DNA of 64,000 nucleotides, from the NCBI GenBank assembly GCA_903869675.1, contig CAIQAB010000021.1, positions 1 through 64,000 of the forward strand, read 5' to 3'. Each line of letters opens with the position of its first letter. The first letter of the stretch is position 1. The position numbers were made by a program, and so were the translations under genes. Shown piece after piece: positions 36,945 through 46,045 of the stretch. The stretch is from an uncultured Verrucomicrobiota bacterium (GTDB taxonomy: Bacteria > Verrucomicrobiota > Verrucomicrobiia > Opitutales > Opitutaceae). A model generated the notes under the pieces. It saw nothing but the letters and a program-made list of their open reading frames with translations. It was not told the DNA's origin and did no database searches.

Positions 36945-38159
36945 ATGCCAGGTTCCCGCTCCCTCCCGCTGCTCGAAGAATGCTTCCGCTGGTTCGGCCC
37001 CGCCGATCCCGTGCCGCTGAGCTACATCCGCCACGCCGGCGCCACCGCCGTCTTCACCGCCCTGCACCAGATTCCCTACGGCGAAGTCTGGCCGCGCGAA
37101 GCCATCCGCGCCCGCCGCGAAGAACTCGCCGCCGCCGGCCTGCGCTGGACCGCCGTCGAATCCCTCCCCGTGCACGAGGACATCAAGACCGGCTCCGGCG
37201 ATCTCCGCACCCTGCTGGACAACTATGCCCGGACCCTCCTCCACCTCGCCGCCGAGGGCGTGCACACCGTGGTCTACAACTTCATGCCCGTGCTCGACTG
37301 GGTCCGCACCGATATGCGCCACGTCCTGCCCGACGGCACCGAATGCCTGCTCTTCGACCCCGTTAAATTCGCCGCGTTCGAGCTCCACGCCCTGCGCCGA
37401 CCCGGCGCCGAGGCCGGCTTCACCGCCGACCAGATCTCCGCCGCCGCCCGCTGGTGGGCCGGGCTCGACGACCCCGCCCGCGAGGCCTTTGTCAAAACGA
37501 TCATCGACGTCTTCCCGGGCGTGAAGTGGGGCCTCACCCTCGACGATATCCGCGTCCGTCTCGCCGCCTATTCGCGTATCGGCCGCGCCGAGTTGACCGC
37601 CAACCTCGCCCGTTTCCTGCAACACGTCGTGCCCGTCGCGGCCGAGGTCGGCGTCCGCCTCGCCATCCACCCCGACGACCCGCCCTTTCCCGTGCTCGGC
37701 CTGCCGCGCATCGTCTCCACCGCGGACGACGTCACCGCCCTCTTCGCCCTCGCCGACCACGAAGCCAATGGCCTGTGCTTCTGCTCCGGTTCCTTTGGCG
37801 CCCGGCCCGATAACGATCTGCCCGCCCTGGCCCGCCGCTTCGCCCCGCGCATCCACGCCGTCCACCTGCGCGCCACCAAACGCGAGCCCTCCAGCGTCTT
37901 CTACGAGGCCGACCATCTCGACGGCGACGTGGACATGCCCGCCGTGCTCCGCGTGCTGCTCGACGAACAGGACCGCCGCCGGGCCGCCGGCCGCGTCGAC
38001 TGGCGCCTACCGCTCCGCCCCGACCACGGCCACGTGATGATGCACGATCTCACGAACTACGTCCCGCTCACCCCCGGCTACTCCGCCATCGGCCGGATGC
38101 GCGGTCTGGCCGAGCTGCGCGGCGTCATGCACGGCCTGCGCTTCGCCGAACAAGGCTAG
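36945..38159 (+). CDS. uxuA: Mannonate dehydratase
   Basis: 404 residues from ATG 36945. UxuA dehydrates D-mannonate to 2-keto-3-deoxygluconate. Family segments: SYIRHAGATAVFTALHQIPYGEVWP, WTAVESLPVHEDIKTG, GVHTVVYNFMPVLDWVRTDM, LAIHPDDPPFPVLGLPRIVST, NGLCFCSGSFGARPDNDL, IHAVHLRATKRE and LRPDHGHVMMHDL. Metal ligands (His, Cys, Asp in these motifs) are present. It completes the glucuronate branch with the preceding SDR. Convergent with the esterase gene; the stops overlap by four bases. Confidence 0.96.
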   Translation: MPGSRSLPLLEECFRWFGPADPVPLSYIRHAGATAVFTALHQIPYGEVWPREAIRARREELAAAGLRWTAVESLPVHEDIKTGSGDLRTLLDNYARTLLHLAAEGVHTVVYNFMPVLDWVRTDMRHVLPDGTECLLFDPVKFAAFELHALRRPGAEAGFTADQISAAARWWAGLDDPAREAFVKTIIDVFPGVKWGLTLDDIRVRLAAYSRIGRAELTANLARFLQHVVPVAAEVGVRLAIHPDDPPFPVLGLPRIVSTADDVTALFALADHEANGLCFCSGSFGARPDNDLPALARRFAPRIHAVHLRATKREPSSVFYEADHLDGDVDMPAVLRVLLDEQDRRRAAGRVDWRLPLRPDHGHVMMHDLTNYVPLTPGYSAIGRMRGLAELRGVMHGLRFAEQG

Positions 38160-39769
38160 GGACTAACCTCGATCAAGAAGGGCGCCGCCGGCAGGCCCTC
38201 CGCGTTGGCGAGGTTGGCCGCGTCCGGGTAGTTGGCCCACGCATACCGCACCCGGCGCGGCGCCACCATGCCCTCGGCCCGCAGCTTCACCGTGTCGCCC
38301 GCCAAGGTCCCGGAGGCGGCGACAAACTTGCCGTCCGCCCCCGCCAGCTCGAACCCGCCCGGCGCGCCGCCCGCCGCACGTAGCGCGCCTGCGTTAGACT
38401 TGAACGCCACCTCCACCGCGCCGTCGCTCGCCGCGCGGGCCGACACCGGCTCGGGGCCGGTATCGACCACGTCTCGTCCGTAGGTCCGCGCCAAGGCGAG
38501 CCGCGCCAGCCGATCGGCCACCGCCTGTTTGTTTTTAGGGTGAACATTGTCGCGGTCGCCGACGTCGATCGCCACCGCCATGCCGGTCGCGGGCAGCTCG
38601 AGCGCCCGCGCCTGCATGGCCCGCGTGCCGGCGATGTCGCCCTTGCCGCCGTAAGCGGCGAGTTGCACGAAATAGAACGGCAGCTCGCGCCCCCAGAGCG
38701 AACGCCAGTCGCGGATGAGCAGCTCGTTCCAGACCGGGAATAGCTCGCGCGGGCCGGTGATGGATTCGCCCTGATACCACAGCACGCCGCGCACCGCGTA
38801 GGGGATGACCGGCGCGACCATGCCGTTGAACATCACCGTCGGGTTGTGCTGGTCCTGCTCCGGGTCGGGGTTGCGCGGCGCGCGCGGCGGCTTGGCCCCC
38901 TTCGCCTTGGCATCGGCGGCCGCCGCCTCCCAGGCGGCGCGGTCCGCGTCATATTTTGCGCGCTTGGCCGTGTCGGCGCCGTAGGCGGCCAGCTCGGCGT
39001 CGAACTTCGCCAGCTCGGCCGCTGTGCGCGGGTCGGCCGCCATGGGCTCACGACGCACCCAGGCCTGGGCGCAACTCGCGCCGAAGGTGAGTTTCACGAT
39101 GCCCACCGGCACATCGAGTTCCTGGCGCAGTCGCCGCGCAAAAAAGTAGCCGATGGCGGAAAAATCCCGCGCCGTCTCCGGCGTGCAGACCTGCCATGCG
39201 CCGCCGACCCGCTCGACCGGCACGGCGCTTTTCCGCCACTCGCCGGTGAACATGCGGATAAGCGGATGGTTCGCCGCCGCGACTTCCTCCGCCTCGTTCG
39301 CCACCCCGGCGAAGTAAAACTTCTCCGTCCGCGCGACCGTGAAGTCCATGTTGCTCTGCCCCGAACAGAGCCACACCTCGCCGACCAGCACGTCGCTCAA
39401 CTTGATCGGCGCCTTTGTCTGTGAACCGATCACGACCAACTCGCGCCCTTTCGCCGAAGCCGTCATCGCAGGTAAATCGACCCGCCAAGCCCCAGAGACA
39501 TCCGCCGTGGTCCCGAAGGTATTGCCGTCAAACCGCACTTCAACCTGCTCGCCCGGCAGGGCCTTACCCCACACCGGCACAGGGAGTTCGCGTTGCAGCA
39601 CGAGATGATCGGTGAAGGGACTGGCTAGGCCCAGTTCCGCGCGCACTGTGTTGTCCCGCCCCCAAAAGATACCTGATGCAAGGAAGAGAATCTTCAACCA
39701 TGCGCGGCCAGAATAAAGCGGCCGCGATAAAAGGAACGGGGTAAAAGCCAACCGAACGGGGATGGTCAT
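38156..39769 (-). CDS. Sialate O-acetylesterase-like SGNH esterase, secreted
   Basis: 537 residues from ATG 39769 (MTIPVRLAFTPFLLSRP), with a hydrophobic N-terminal stretch (LKILFLASGIFWG) that acts as signal or anchor; an upstream start at 39817 is possible. It matches the sialate O-acetylesterase / DUF303 family: ASPFTDHLVLQRELPVPVWGKALPGEQVEV at the N-terminus, the nucleophile Ser in LCSGQSNMDFTV, VRGVLWYQGESI with the usual Glu, and DVGDRDNVHPKNKQAVADRLA with the Asp-His of the triad. In this context it probably removes acetyl from xylan or pectin. It is transcribed divergently from araF. Confidence 0.9.
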   Translation of the reverse strand: MTIPVRLAFTPFLLSRPLYSGRAWLKILFLASGIFWGRDNTVRAELGLASPFTDHLVLQRELPVPVWGKALPGEQVEVRFDGNTFGTTADVSGAWRVDLPAMTASAKGRELVVIGSQTKAPIKLSDVLVGEVWLCSGQSNMDFTVARTEKFYFAGVANEAEEVAAANHPLIRMFTGEWRKSAVPVERVGGAWQVCTPETARDFSAIGYFFARRLRQELDVPVGIVKLTFGASCAQAWVRREPMAADPRTAAELAKFDAELAAYGADTAKRAKYDADRAAWEAAAADAKAKGAKPPRAPRNPDPEQDQHNPTVMFNGMVAPVIPYAVRGVLWYQGESITGPRELFPVWNELLIRDWRSLWGRELPFYFVQLAAYGGKGDIAGTRAMQARALELPATGMAVAIDVGDRDNVHPKNKQAVADRLARLALARTYGRDVVDTGPEPVSARAASDGAVEVAFKSNAGALRAAGGAPGGFELAGADGKFVAASGTLAGDTVKLRAEGMVAPRRVRYAWANYPDAANLANAEGLPAAPFLIEVSP

Positions 39770-39854
39770 GGGGCGGGGTTTGCGACTGGCCGGAATCGAC
39801 TTCGCCGCGGGTAACAATCGTTGCGCGCATTTTTCTCCACCGCCAATCGCAAGG

Positions 39855-39873
39855 ATTGCTGACTGTCAGAACC
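39855..39873. promoter_or_regulatory. Candidate LacI-type operator in the esterase/araF intergenic region
   Basis: GACTGTC at 39861-39867 with flanking CT and AGAAC. It shares 14 of 19 positions with the palindrome in front of the lacI-type gene (47072-47090). Its place, between the divergent esterase and araF promoters, suits a regulator of both. Confidence 0.35.
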
Positions 39874-40042
39874 CGATTGATTAGGAAAGCCCCCCCCCGG
39901 ATCCATATACTTTTCCAGACGCAAGAAGCTCCGCAATAACGCGCCCCATCCACTTCAGGGGTTGAGCAACCGATCGTTTTCACACTTGGAAACGCAGCCA
40001 GTCCACTGTGCGATTTGATCTTAGTCCCCCTAAAATCAATCC

Positions 40043-41053
40043 ATGAAACCCGTCTTCGCCCTAGCCTCCGCCTTACTCTGCCTTGGATTTCTCGCCGGTT
40101 GCGGTAAATCCGCCTCTCCCTCCGCCGGCACCGAGCCCGCCGCCGCCAAAATCAAAATCGGCTTCCTCGTCAAACAGCCGGAGGAGCCCTGGTTCCAGTA
40201 TGAATGGAAGGGCGCCGACAAGGCCGCCGCCCAATACGGCTTCGAGGTCATGAAACTCGGCGTGCAGGACGGAGAGAAAACCATGTCCGCGATCGACAAT
40301 CTCGCAGTCGCCGGCGCCAGCGGTTTCGTGATCTGCACCCCAGACGTCCGCCTCGGGCCGCAGATCATGCGCCGCGCCACCGAAAAAGGCCTCAAGGTCG
40401 TGATCGTTGACGACCAATTTGTGAAAGACGGCAAGTTCATGACCGAGGTTCCCTATGTCGGCATGTCCGCCAGCCGCATCGGCGCCAAGCAGGGAGACAC
40501 CCTCGCCGCCGAATTCCAAAAGCGCGGTTGGTCCGCCTCCGACACCGCCGTGTGCGCGGTGACCTTCGAAGAACTAGACACCGCCCGCGAGCGCACCGAG
40601 AGCTCCATCGCCGCCCTGAAGGCCGCCGGCTTCCCCGCCGACCGCATCTTCAAGGCCCCGCAAAAGACCACCGACATCCCCGGCAGCTTCGACGCCGTGA
40701 GCGTGCTCCTCACCCAGCACTCCGACGTCAAACACTGGCTCATCCTCGGCATGAACGACACCGCCGTGCTCGGCGCCGTGCGCGCCGTCGAGGGCCGGGG
40801 CTTCACCGCCGAGAACGCCATCGGCGTCGGCATCAACGGCACCGACTGTATCGACGAACTGCGCAAACTCAAGCCCACCCCCTTCTTCGGGTCCATGCTT
40901 GCCTCCGCCCCGCAGGAAGGCTTCGCCTCCGCCGAGATGCTCTACAAATGGATCAAGGATGGCACCCAGCCGCCTCTCGACACCCGCTCCGAGGGCATCC
41001 TGATCACCCGCGAAAACTTCGAGGAGATCCTGAAGAGGGAAGGCATTAACTAA
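40043..41053 (+). CDS. araF: Sugar ABC transporter substrate-binding lipoprotein (arabinose type)
   Basis: 336 residues. The N-terminal lipobox LAGC (Cys 20) makes it a lipoprotein. The protein is a type I periplasmic binding protein: [44 protein letters not shown], and [23 protein letters not shown] near the end resemble AraF of L-arabinose importers. Substrate is inferred from similarity and from the adjacent ara-type ABC and permease genes and from the arabinofuranosidase in the region. The adjacent araG follows after 61 bases. Confidence 0.85.
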   Translation: MKPVFALASALLCLGFLAGCGKSASPSAGTEPAAAKIKIGFLVKQPEEPWFQYEWKGADKAAAQYGFEVMKLGVQDGEKTMSAIDNLAVAGASGFVICTPDVRLGPQIMRRATEKGLKVVIVDDQFVKDGKFMTEVPYVGMSASRIGAKQGDTLAAEFQKRGWSASDTAVCAVTFEELDTARERTESSIAALKAAGFPADRIFKAPQKTTDIPGSFDAVSVLLTQHSDVKHWLILGMNDTAVLGAVRAVEGRGFTAENAIGVGINGTDCIDELRKLKPTPFFGSMLASAPQEGFASAEMLYKWIKDGTQPPLDTRSEGILITRENFEEILKREGIN

Positions 41054-41114
41054 AGTTGCGGCCGCCCGCCGCAGCGCATCCCGCCCTCACTCCCCTTATG
41101 TTTCCTGCTTAGAC

Positions 41115-42638
41115 GTGAGCAACGCCGCCCATCCCTACCTCGTCTTTGACGACATCACGAAAACCTATCCTGGCGTGAAGGCGCTGCGCGGCGTCAGCTT
41201 CGGCGTGGAGGAAGGCACCGTCCACGCCTTGATGGGTGAGAACGGCGCCGGCAAATCCACCCTGCTCAAAGCCCTCAGCGGCGCACACCAGCCAACCACC
41301 GGTTGCCTGCGCATAGGCGGGAAGGAGCACGTCTTCACCTCCACCTCCGCTGCGATGGCCGCCGGAGTGGCGGTGATTTACCAAGAGCTTCACCTGGTGC
41401 CGGAGATGTCCGTGGCGGAAAACATCTACCTCGGCCACCTCCCGCAACGCGGCGGCATCGTTGACCGGAGTCGTCTCAACGAACTCGCCGCAATCCAGCT
41501 TCGCCGCCTCGGCGAGGACATCGATCCCGACACCAAGCTCGCCCGCCTGCCCATCGGCCAACGCCAGATGGTCGAGATCGCCAAGGCCCTGACTCGCGGC
41601 GCCAAGGTCATCGCCTTCGACGAGCCCACCAGCTCGCTCTCCGCCCGCGAGATCGAGAAGCTCTTCACCGTCATCCGCGATCTGCGCCGCGAGGGCTGTG
41701 CCATTCTCTACGTGACCCATCGCATGGAGGAGGTTTTCCGCCTTTGCGACGCCTGCACCGTCCTGCGCGACGGAGCCCACGTGCGCACCCACCCGTCCCT
41801 GCAAGCCATCACTCCTGACGTGCTGGTAAAAGATATGGTCGGCCGCGACATCGCCGACGTTTACGGCTACCAAGCCCGCGCCCACGGACCCGTTGCCCTT
41901 CAGGTCGACGGCCTCGTTGGCCCCGGGGTGCGCGCGCCGGCCTCGTTTTCCATCGCCCGCGGCGAGATCCTCGGCCTCTTCGGTCTGGTGGGCGCCGGTC
42001 GCACCGAGTTACTCAAGCTCCTCTTCGGCGCCACTCCCTCCACCGCAGGCACGATCCGGGTCCACGATGCACCGGTGACGGTGCGACGCCCGGCCGAAGC
42101 CATCAGGGCCGGCATCGTGTATTGCACCGAGGACCGCAAGAAGGAGGGCATCGTCCCGATCCGCTCCGTGAAGGAGAACTGCAATCTCTCCGCCCGCCGC
42201 AGCCACGTCAGCTTTGGCGGCGTGATCAACGAAACCTGGGAGCGGGAAAACGCCGCGGAGCAAACCACCGCCCTCGCGGTCAAGACGCCTTCTCTCGATC
42301 AACTCATCAAGCACCTTTCCGGCGGCAACCAGCAGAAGGTGATCCTCGGCCGCTGGCTGTCCGAGGACGTGAAGGTCCTCATGCTCGACGAGCCCACGCG
42401 CGGCATCGACGTCGGCGCCAAGAGCGAGATCTACAAGCTCATGTTCAAACTCGCCGCCGAGGGCATGGCCGTGCTTGTCGTCTCCAGCGACCTGCCCGAG
42501 GTTCTCGGCCTCGCCGATCGCGTGCTCGTGATGCGTCAGGGCCGGCTCGCGGCCGAGTTTTCCCGCGCCGACGCCGCCCCCGAACGCGTGCTCGCCGCCG
42601 CCCTGCCGATCGACACCAACGCCGCCCGGCCGGTTTAG
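41115..42638 (+). CDS. araG: Sugar ABC transporter double ATPase (arabinose type)
   Basis: 507 residues from GTG 41115. Two ABC domains: the first with [32 protein letters not shown] and [20 protein letters not shown]; the second with [32 protein letters not shown] and [18 protein letters not shown]. The second Walker A is degenerate (GLVGAGRT), as is normal in AraG/RbsA. It powers uptake through araH. Encoded 41 bases before araH. Confidence 0.92.
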   Translation: MSNAAHPYLVFDDITKTYPGVKALRGVSFGVEEGTVHALMGENGAGKSTLLKALSGAHQPTTGCLRIGGKEHVFTSTSAAMAAGVAVIYQELHLVPEMSVAENIYLGHLPQRGGIVDRSRLNELAAIQLRRLGEDIDPDTKLARLPIGQRQMVEIAKALTRGAKVIAFDEPTSSLSAREIEKLFTVIRDLRREGCAILYVTHRMEEVFRLCDACTVLRDGAHVRTHPSLQAITPDVLVKDMVGRDIADVYGYQARAHGPVALQVDGLVGPGVRAPASFSIARGEILGLFGLVGAGRTELLKLLFGATPSTAGTIRVHDAPVTVRRPAEAIRAGIVYCTEDRKKEGIVPIRSVKENCNLSARRSHVSFGGVINETWERENAAEQTTALAVKTPSLDQLIKHLSGGNQQKVILGRWLSEDVKVLMLDEPTRGIDVGAKSEIYKLMFKLAAEGMAVLVVSSDLPEVLGLADRVLVMRQGRLAAEFSRADAAPERVLAAALPIDTNAARPV

Positions 42639-42679
42639 TCGTCCGCCCGCCTACTTCCTCACTTATTTCCATCGCTCCC

Positions 42680-43681
42680 ATGACTGCCAGCTCCGCCCCC
42701 GCCTCCCCGCCCAAATCAGGCGGCGCCGCCGCCCTCCTCGATCGCGCCGGCATGCTGCTGATCCTCGCCCTGCTGGTGATCGTTTGCTCGTTCACGGTGC
42801 CGAACTTTGCCTCGCCCAACAACGCCGAGAGCGTGCTCCTGCAGGTTTCCACCGTGGGCATCGTCGCCACCACGATGCTCTTCTGCCTAGCCTCGGGTAA
42901 CTTCGATCTCTCGGTCGGCACCCTCATCCCCGCCGGCGGCGTGCTCTGCGCCCTCGTGTTGAAGGACACCGGCAACCTCGTGCTCGCGATCGGCGCCGCC
43001 CTCGGCTTTGGCGCCCTGGTCGGTCTCATCAACGGCGTGGTTGTGGCCAAGTGCAAAATCAACCCGCTCATCACCACGCTTTCCACCATGATGATGGTCA
43101 AGGGCGTGGCCTTCGTGTTCGCCGACGGCAAATCCATCGGCATCGCCAACGACGCCGTGCTCAATCTCGCCAACGCCGCGTTCCCCGTCTTCCATAACGA
43201 GCGCGGCGGCGTGCTGTTCCAGATCACCGCGCCCGTGTGGATCTGTTTCGCCCTGTTTTTCCTCTTCGGCTTCCTGCTCAACCGCACCATCTTCGGCCGC
43301 AACACCCTCGCGATTGGCGGCAATGAGGAGGCCGCCCGTCTCGCCGGCATACCGGTGGACCGGGTGAAGATCACCATCTTCGTCCTGCAAGGCGCGATCG
43401 CGGCCCTGGCCGGGGTGCTGCTCGCCTCGCGCATGGGCATAGGGGACCCCAAGACCGCCCAGGGCATAGAGCTCTCCATCATCTCGGCCTGCGTGCTCGG
43501 CGGGGTCTCGCTCACCGGCGGCGTCGGTCGCATGAGCTACGTCATCGCCGGCGTGTTCATCATGGGCATCGTCGAAAACGCGATGAACCTGCTGAGCATC
43601 GACTCGTTTTACCAATACATCGTGCGCGGAGCCATTCTCTTGAGCGCCGTGCTCTTCGACCGCTTCCGCACCCGCCGCTAG
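42680..43681 (+). CDS. araH: Sugar ABC transporter permease (arabinose type)
   Basis: 333 residues from ATG 42680 (MTASSAPASPPKSGG); an open frame extends upstream to 42122 but overlaps araG and is spurious. Around eight to ten membrane helices, with the signature VGGNEEAARLAGIPV-like loop (GGNEEAARLAGIPVDRVK) and the ribose/arabinose permease motif CLASGNFDLSVGTLIPAGGVLCAL. It forms the membrane channel for araF/araG. The SGTGGVGRM-like region near residue 290 is SLTGGVGRMSYVI. Confidence 0.9.
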   Translation: MTASSAPASPPKSGGAAALLDRAGMLLILALLVIVCSFTVPNFASPNNAESVLLQVSTVGIVATTMLFCLASGNFDLSVGTLIPAGGVLCALVLKDTGNLVLAIGAALGFGALVGLINGVVVAKCKINPLITTLSTMMMVKGVAFVFADGKSIGIANDAVLNLANAAFPVFHNERGGVLFQITAPVWICFALFFLFGFLLNRTIFGRNTLAIGGNEEAARLAGIPVDRVKITIFVLQGAIAALAGVLLASRMGIGDPKTAQGIELSIISACVLGGVSLTGGVGRMSYVIAGVFIMGIVENAMNLLSIDSFYQYIVRGAILLSAVLFDRFRTRR

Positions 43682-43709
43682 GCTGGATAGAGCCGCGCCG
43701 GCGGCATCC

Positions 43710-43728
43710 TACTCTGACTGTCCGATTG
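43710..43728. promoter_or_regulatory. Candidate LacI-type operator before the PL22 gene
   Basis: GACTGTC at 43716-43722 with flanking TCT and CGA, agreeing at 11 of 19 positions with the palindrome at 47072-47090, and lying 26 bases before the PL22 start. The match is short, so it is offered only with the other two sites. Confidence 0.3.
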
Positions 43729-43753
43729 CAGCGCGCTCCGTCTGGATACGCTC

Positions 43754-45133
43754 ATGGTTATCCGTGCACTACCCCCTATGTATTCGCCTGCTTGGTCTCG
43801 TTGCCGGCTCAAAGCCGGATTTCGTTGGCTCAGTCAATTCGCTCCTTGGCTAGCTTTGGCCGCCCCGTTAGCCGGGGGTGCCGAGGTGCCGCGGGAGTGG
43901 ATTGACCCCGACACAGGGCATCGCGTCCTCCGGCTCTCCGACGAACCCGGCACCGCGAGCCTGTATTTCCACCAGTGGTCGTTCACCCCCGACGGACGCT
44001 CCGTAGTGGTGACCACACCCCATGGCATCGCGCTGCTCGATCATACCACCCGCGCCCTAGACATGCTGGTGGCCGGTGACGCGAAGATTATCCAACTAGG
44101 ACGGCGCACCGGCGACGTGTTCTTCACCCGGAACGAGGGTGACCGACTCGCCGTCTTTGCTCTTTCGCTCGCGACCCGCACCGAACACCGCATCGCCCTC
44201 CTGCCTCCGCGCGCCACCGTCTCCACCGTCAATGCCGACGAAACCCTCCTCGGTGGCACCCTCACCGAGGTCGAGCCGCCAGCCGGCGAACTTTTTCCGC
44301 CCAACTCCGGCGCCTCCGTGAAAAACACCCCGCAGGGCGAATGGATGAAGGCCGGCAACGAACACGCCAGCGACGGACGCCTCTTCACTTTCGCCGAGCA
44401 AAAGGAGCGCCGCCTCGCCCGCCGCCTCGCCGCCCGCCTGCCCATGTCGATTTTCACCGTGAACATCGCCACCGGCGAGCTGCGCACCGTCCATAGCTCC
44501 ACCGACTGGCTCAACCACCTCCAGTTCTCGCCCAAGGACCCCGGCCAGCTGATGTTTTGTCACGAGGGCCCCTGGCACATGGTGGATCGCCTGTGGCTCG
44601 TGCGCACCGACGGATCCTCACTCACCAAGGTCCATACCCGCACCATGAATATGGAGATCGCCGGCCACGAGTTCTTCTCCCCCGACGGCCGCACCGTCTG
44701 GTATGACTTGCAGACCCCGCGCGGCGAGAGCTTCTGGCTCGCCAGCTACGAGATCGCAACCGGTGCGCGCAGCCGCCTGCACATCGAGCGCAACGCCTGG
44801 TCCGTCCACTACAACGCCTCACCCGACGGCACCCGCTTCTCCGGCGACGGCGGCGACGCCGAGATGGTCGCTCACGCTCCCGACGGCAAATGGCTCACCC
44901 TCTTTCAACCCACGTCCATCCCCGATGTCGCCGAGTTGAGCGCTCCGGATTCCGGCAGCCTCATTCGCCCAGGCGTCCTCCGCGCCGGACGCCTCGTCAA
45001 CCTGAAGACCCACGACTACCGCCTCGAGCCCAACGCCGTCTTCACCCCCGACGGCACAAAACTCATCTTCCGCAGCAACCTCCACGGCGAAGTCCATGTC
45101 TACGCCGTCGATCTCGACCCTGCGGCCAAGTAA
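43754..45133 (+). CDS. PL22-like oligogalacturonate lyase with apparent signal peptide
   Basis: 459 residues. The seven-bladed propeller pattern is clear: GHRVLRLSDEPGTASLYFHQWSFTPDGRSVVV, HLQFSPKDPGQLMFCHEGPWHMVDRLWLVRTDGS, HEFFSPDGRTVWYDLQTPRGESFWLAS. These His residues match the Mn-coordinating set of PL22 enzymes, which cleave unsaturated di- and oligogalacturonate. Unlike classical cytoplasmic Ogl, the N-terminus (WLSQFAPWLALAAPLAGGAE) looks exported. Start ATG 43754; ATG 43778 is an alternative that keeps the hydrophobic part. The second CE12 gene follows after 36 bases. Confidence 0.8.
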   Translation: MVIRALPPMYSPAWSRCRLKAGFRWLSQFAPWLALAAPLAGGAEVPREWIDPDTGHRVLRLSDEPGTASLYFHQWSFTPDGRSVVVTTPHGIALLDHTTRALDMLVAGDAKIIQLGRRTGDVFFTRNEGDRLAVFALSLATRTEHRIALLPPRATVSTVNADETLLGGTLTEVEPPAGELFPPNSGASVKNTPQGEWMKAGNEHASDGRLFTFAEQKERRLARRLAARLPMSIFTVNIATGELRTVHSSTDWLNHLQFSPKDPGQLMFCHEGPWHMVDRLWLVRTDGSSLTKVHTRTMNMEIAGHEFFSPDGRTVWYDLQTPRGESFWLASYEIATGARSRLHIERNAWSVHYNASPDGTRFSGDGGDAEMVAHAPDGKWLTLFQPTSIPDVAELSAPDSGSLIRPGVLRAGRLVNLKTHDYRLEPNAVFTPDGTKLIFRSNLHGEVHVYAVDLDPAAK

Positions 45134-45169
45134 TTCCCCGCCGCCGCTTTCCGCATCTCCGCTTTTTCC

Positions 45170-46027
45170 ATGCGCTGCCTTCGCCTCCTCGTTGCCTGCA
45201 TCGGCCTGTTCGCTTTCGCCAGCCCCTCCCTTGTGGCAGCGTCAACCGATGACGACCGCCCCGTCGTCAACGACTCTGGCATCGCTCCCGAGAAACCTGC
45301 CGCCGGAATCCTTCCAACCCTCTGGCTCGCCGGAGACTCCACCCTCAACAGCAACGCCCCGATGCGCGGCTGGGCCCAGGACCTCGGCCAGTTTTTCGAC
45401 CCCAAAAAAATCAATGTCGTCAACCGCGCCATCGGCGGCCGCAGCTCCCGCACCTTCTACACCGAGGGTCGCTGGCAAAAGATCCTCGACGAGATCAAGC
45501 CCGGCGACTGGGTCGTGATCCAGTTTGGTCACAATGATGTCGGCCGCACCGACGCCTCCAGTAAGTTCCGCGGCTCCGTCAAAGGCATCGGCGACAACAC
45601 CGAGGACGTCACCAAGCCCGACGGCACGGTCGAGACCGTCCACAGCTTCGGCTGGTATCTCAAAACCTACGTCCGCACCGCCCGCGCCAAGGGCGCCAAC
45701 GTGATCCTCTGCTCTCCCATCCCGCACAAGAAATTCGATGCCTACGGCAAGTTCATCCACGACTGGGCCGGCTGGCGCGAAAACATCCAGACCTGCGCTC
45801 AGGCGGAAGGCGCGAGCTACATCGACCTAAGCGAACTCATCGGCCGCGGCTACGACAAACTCCCCCAAACCGAGATCGAGGCCTTCTTCGCCGACAAGGG
45901 CACCCATACCAATGCCGCCGGCTCCCTGTTCAACGCCCGCGCCCTCCTTACCGGACTCCGCTCCCTGCCCGGCGCTCCGCTCGAAGCCTACCTCGCCCCC
46001 GAGGGCCTGTCGCAAACGCTTCGGTAA
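45170..46027 (+). CDS. CE12-type SGNH acetylesterase, second copy
   Basis: 285 residues with a signal peptide (residues 1 to about 23, SLVAA). SGNH blocks: LWLAGDSTLNSN with the nucleophile Ser, NRAIGGRSSRTFYTEGRW, VIQFGHNDVGR, and the C-terminal DKGTHTNAAGSLFNA with the catalytic Asp/His. Similar to the esterase at 35177, but with an insert TEDVTKPDGTVETVHS. Removes acetyl from rhamnogalacturonan or related pectin. Follows the PL22 gene, so the pair targets pectin. Confidence 0.88.
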   Translation: MRCLRLLVACIGLFAFASPSLVAASTDDDRPVVNDSGIAPEKPAAGILPTLWLAGDSTLNSNAPMRGWAQDLGQFFDPKKINVVNRAIGGRSSRTFYTEGRWQKILDEIKPGDWVVIQFGHNDVGRTDASSKFRGSVKGIGDNTEDVTKPDGTVETVHSFGWYLKTYVRTARAKGANVILCSPIPHKKFDAYGKFIHDWAGWRENIQTCAQAEGASYIDLSELIGRGYDKLPQTEIEAFFADKGTHTNAAGSLFNARALLTGLRSLPGAPLEAYLAPEGLSQTLR

Positions 46028-46045
46028 GCCGTGGTGGCCCCACGC

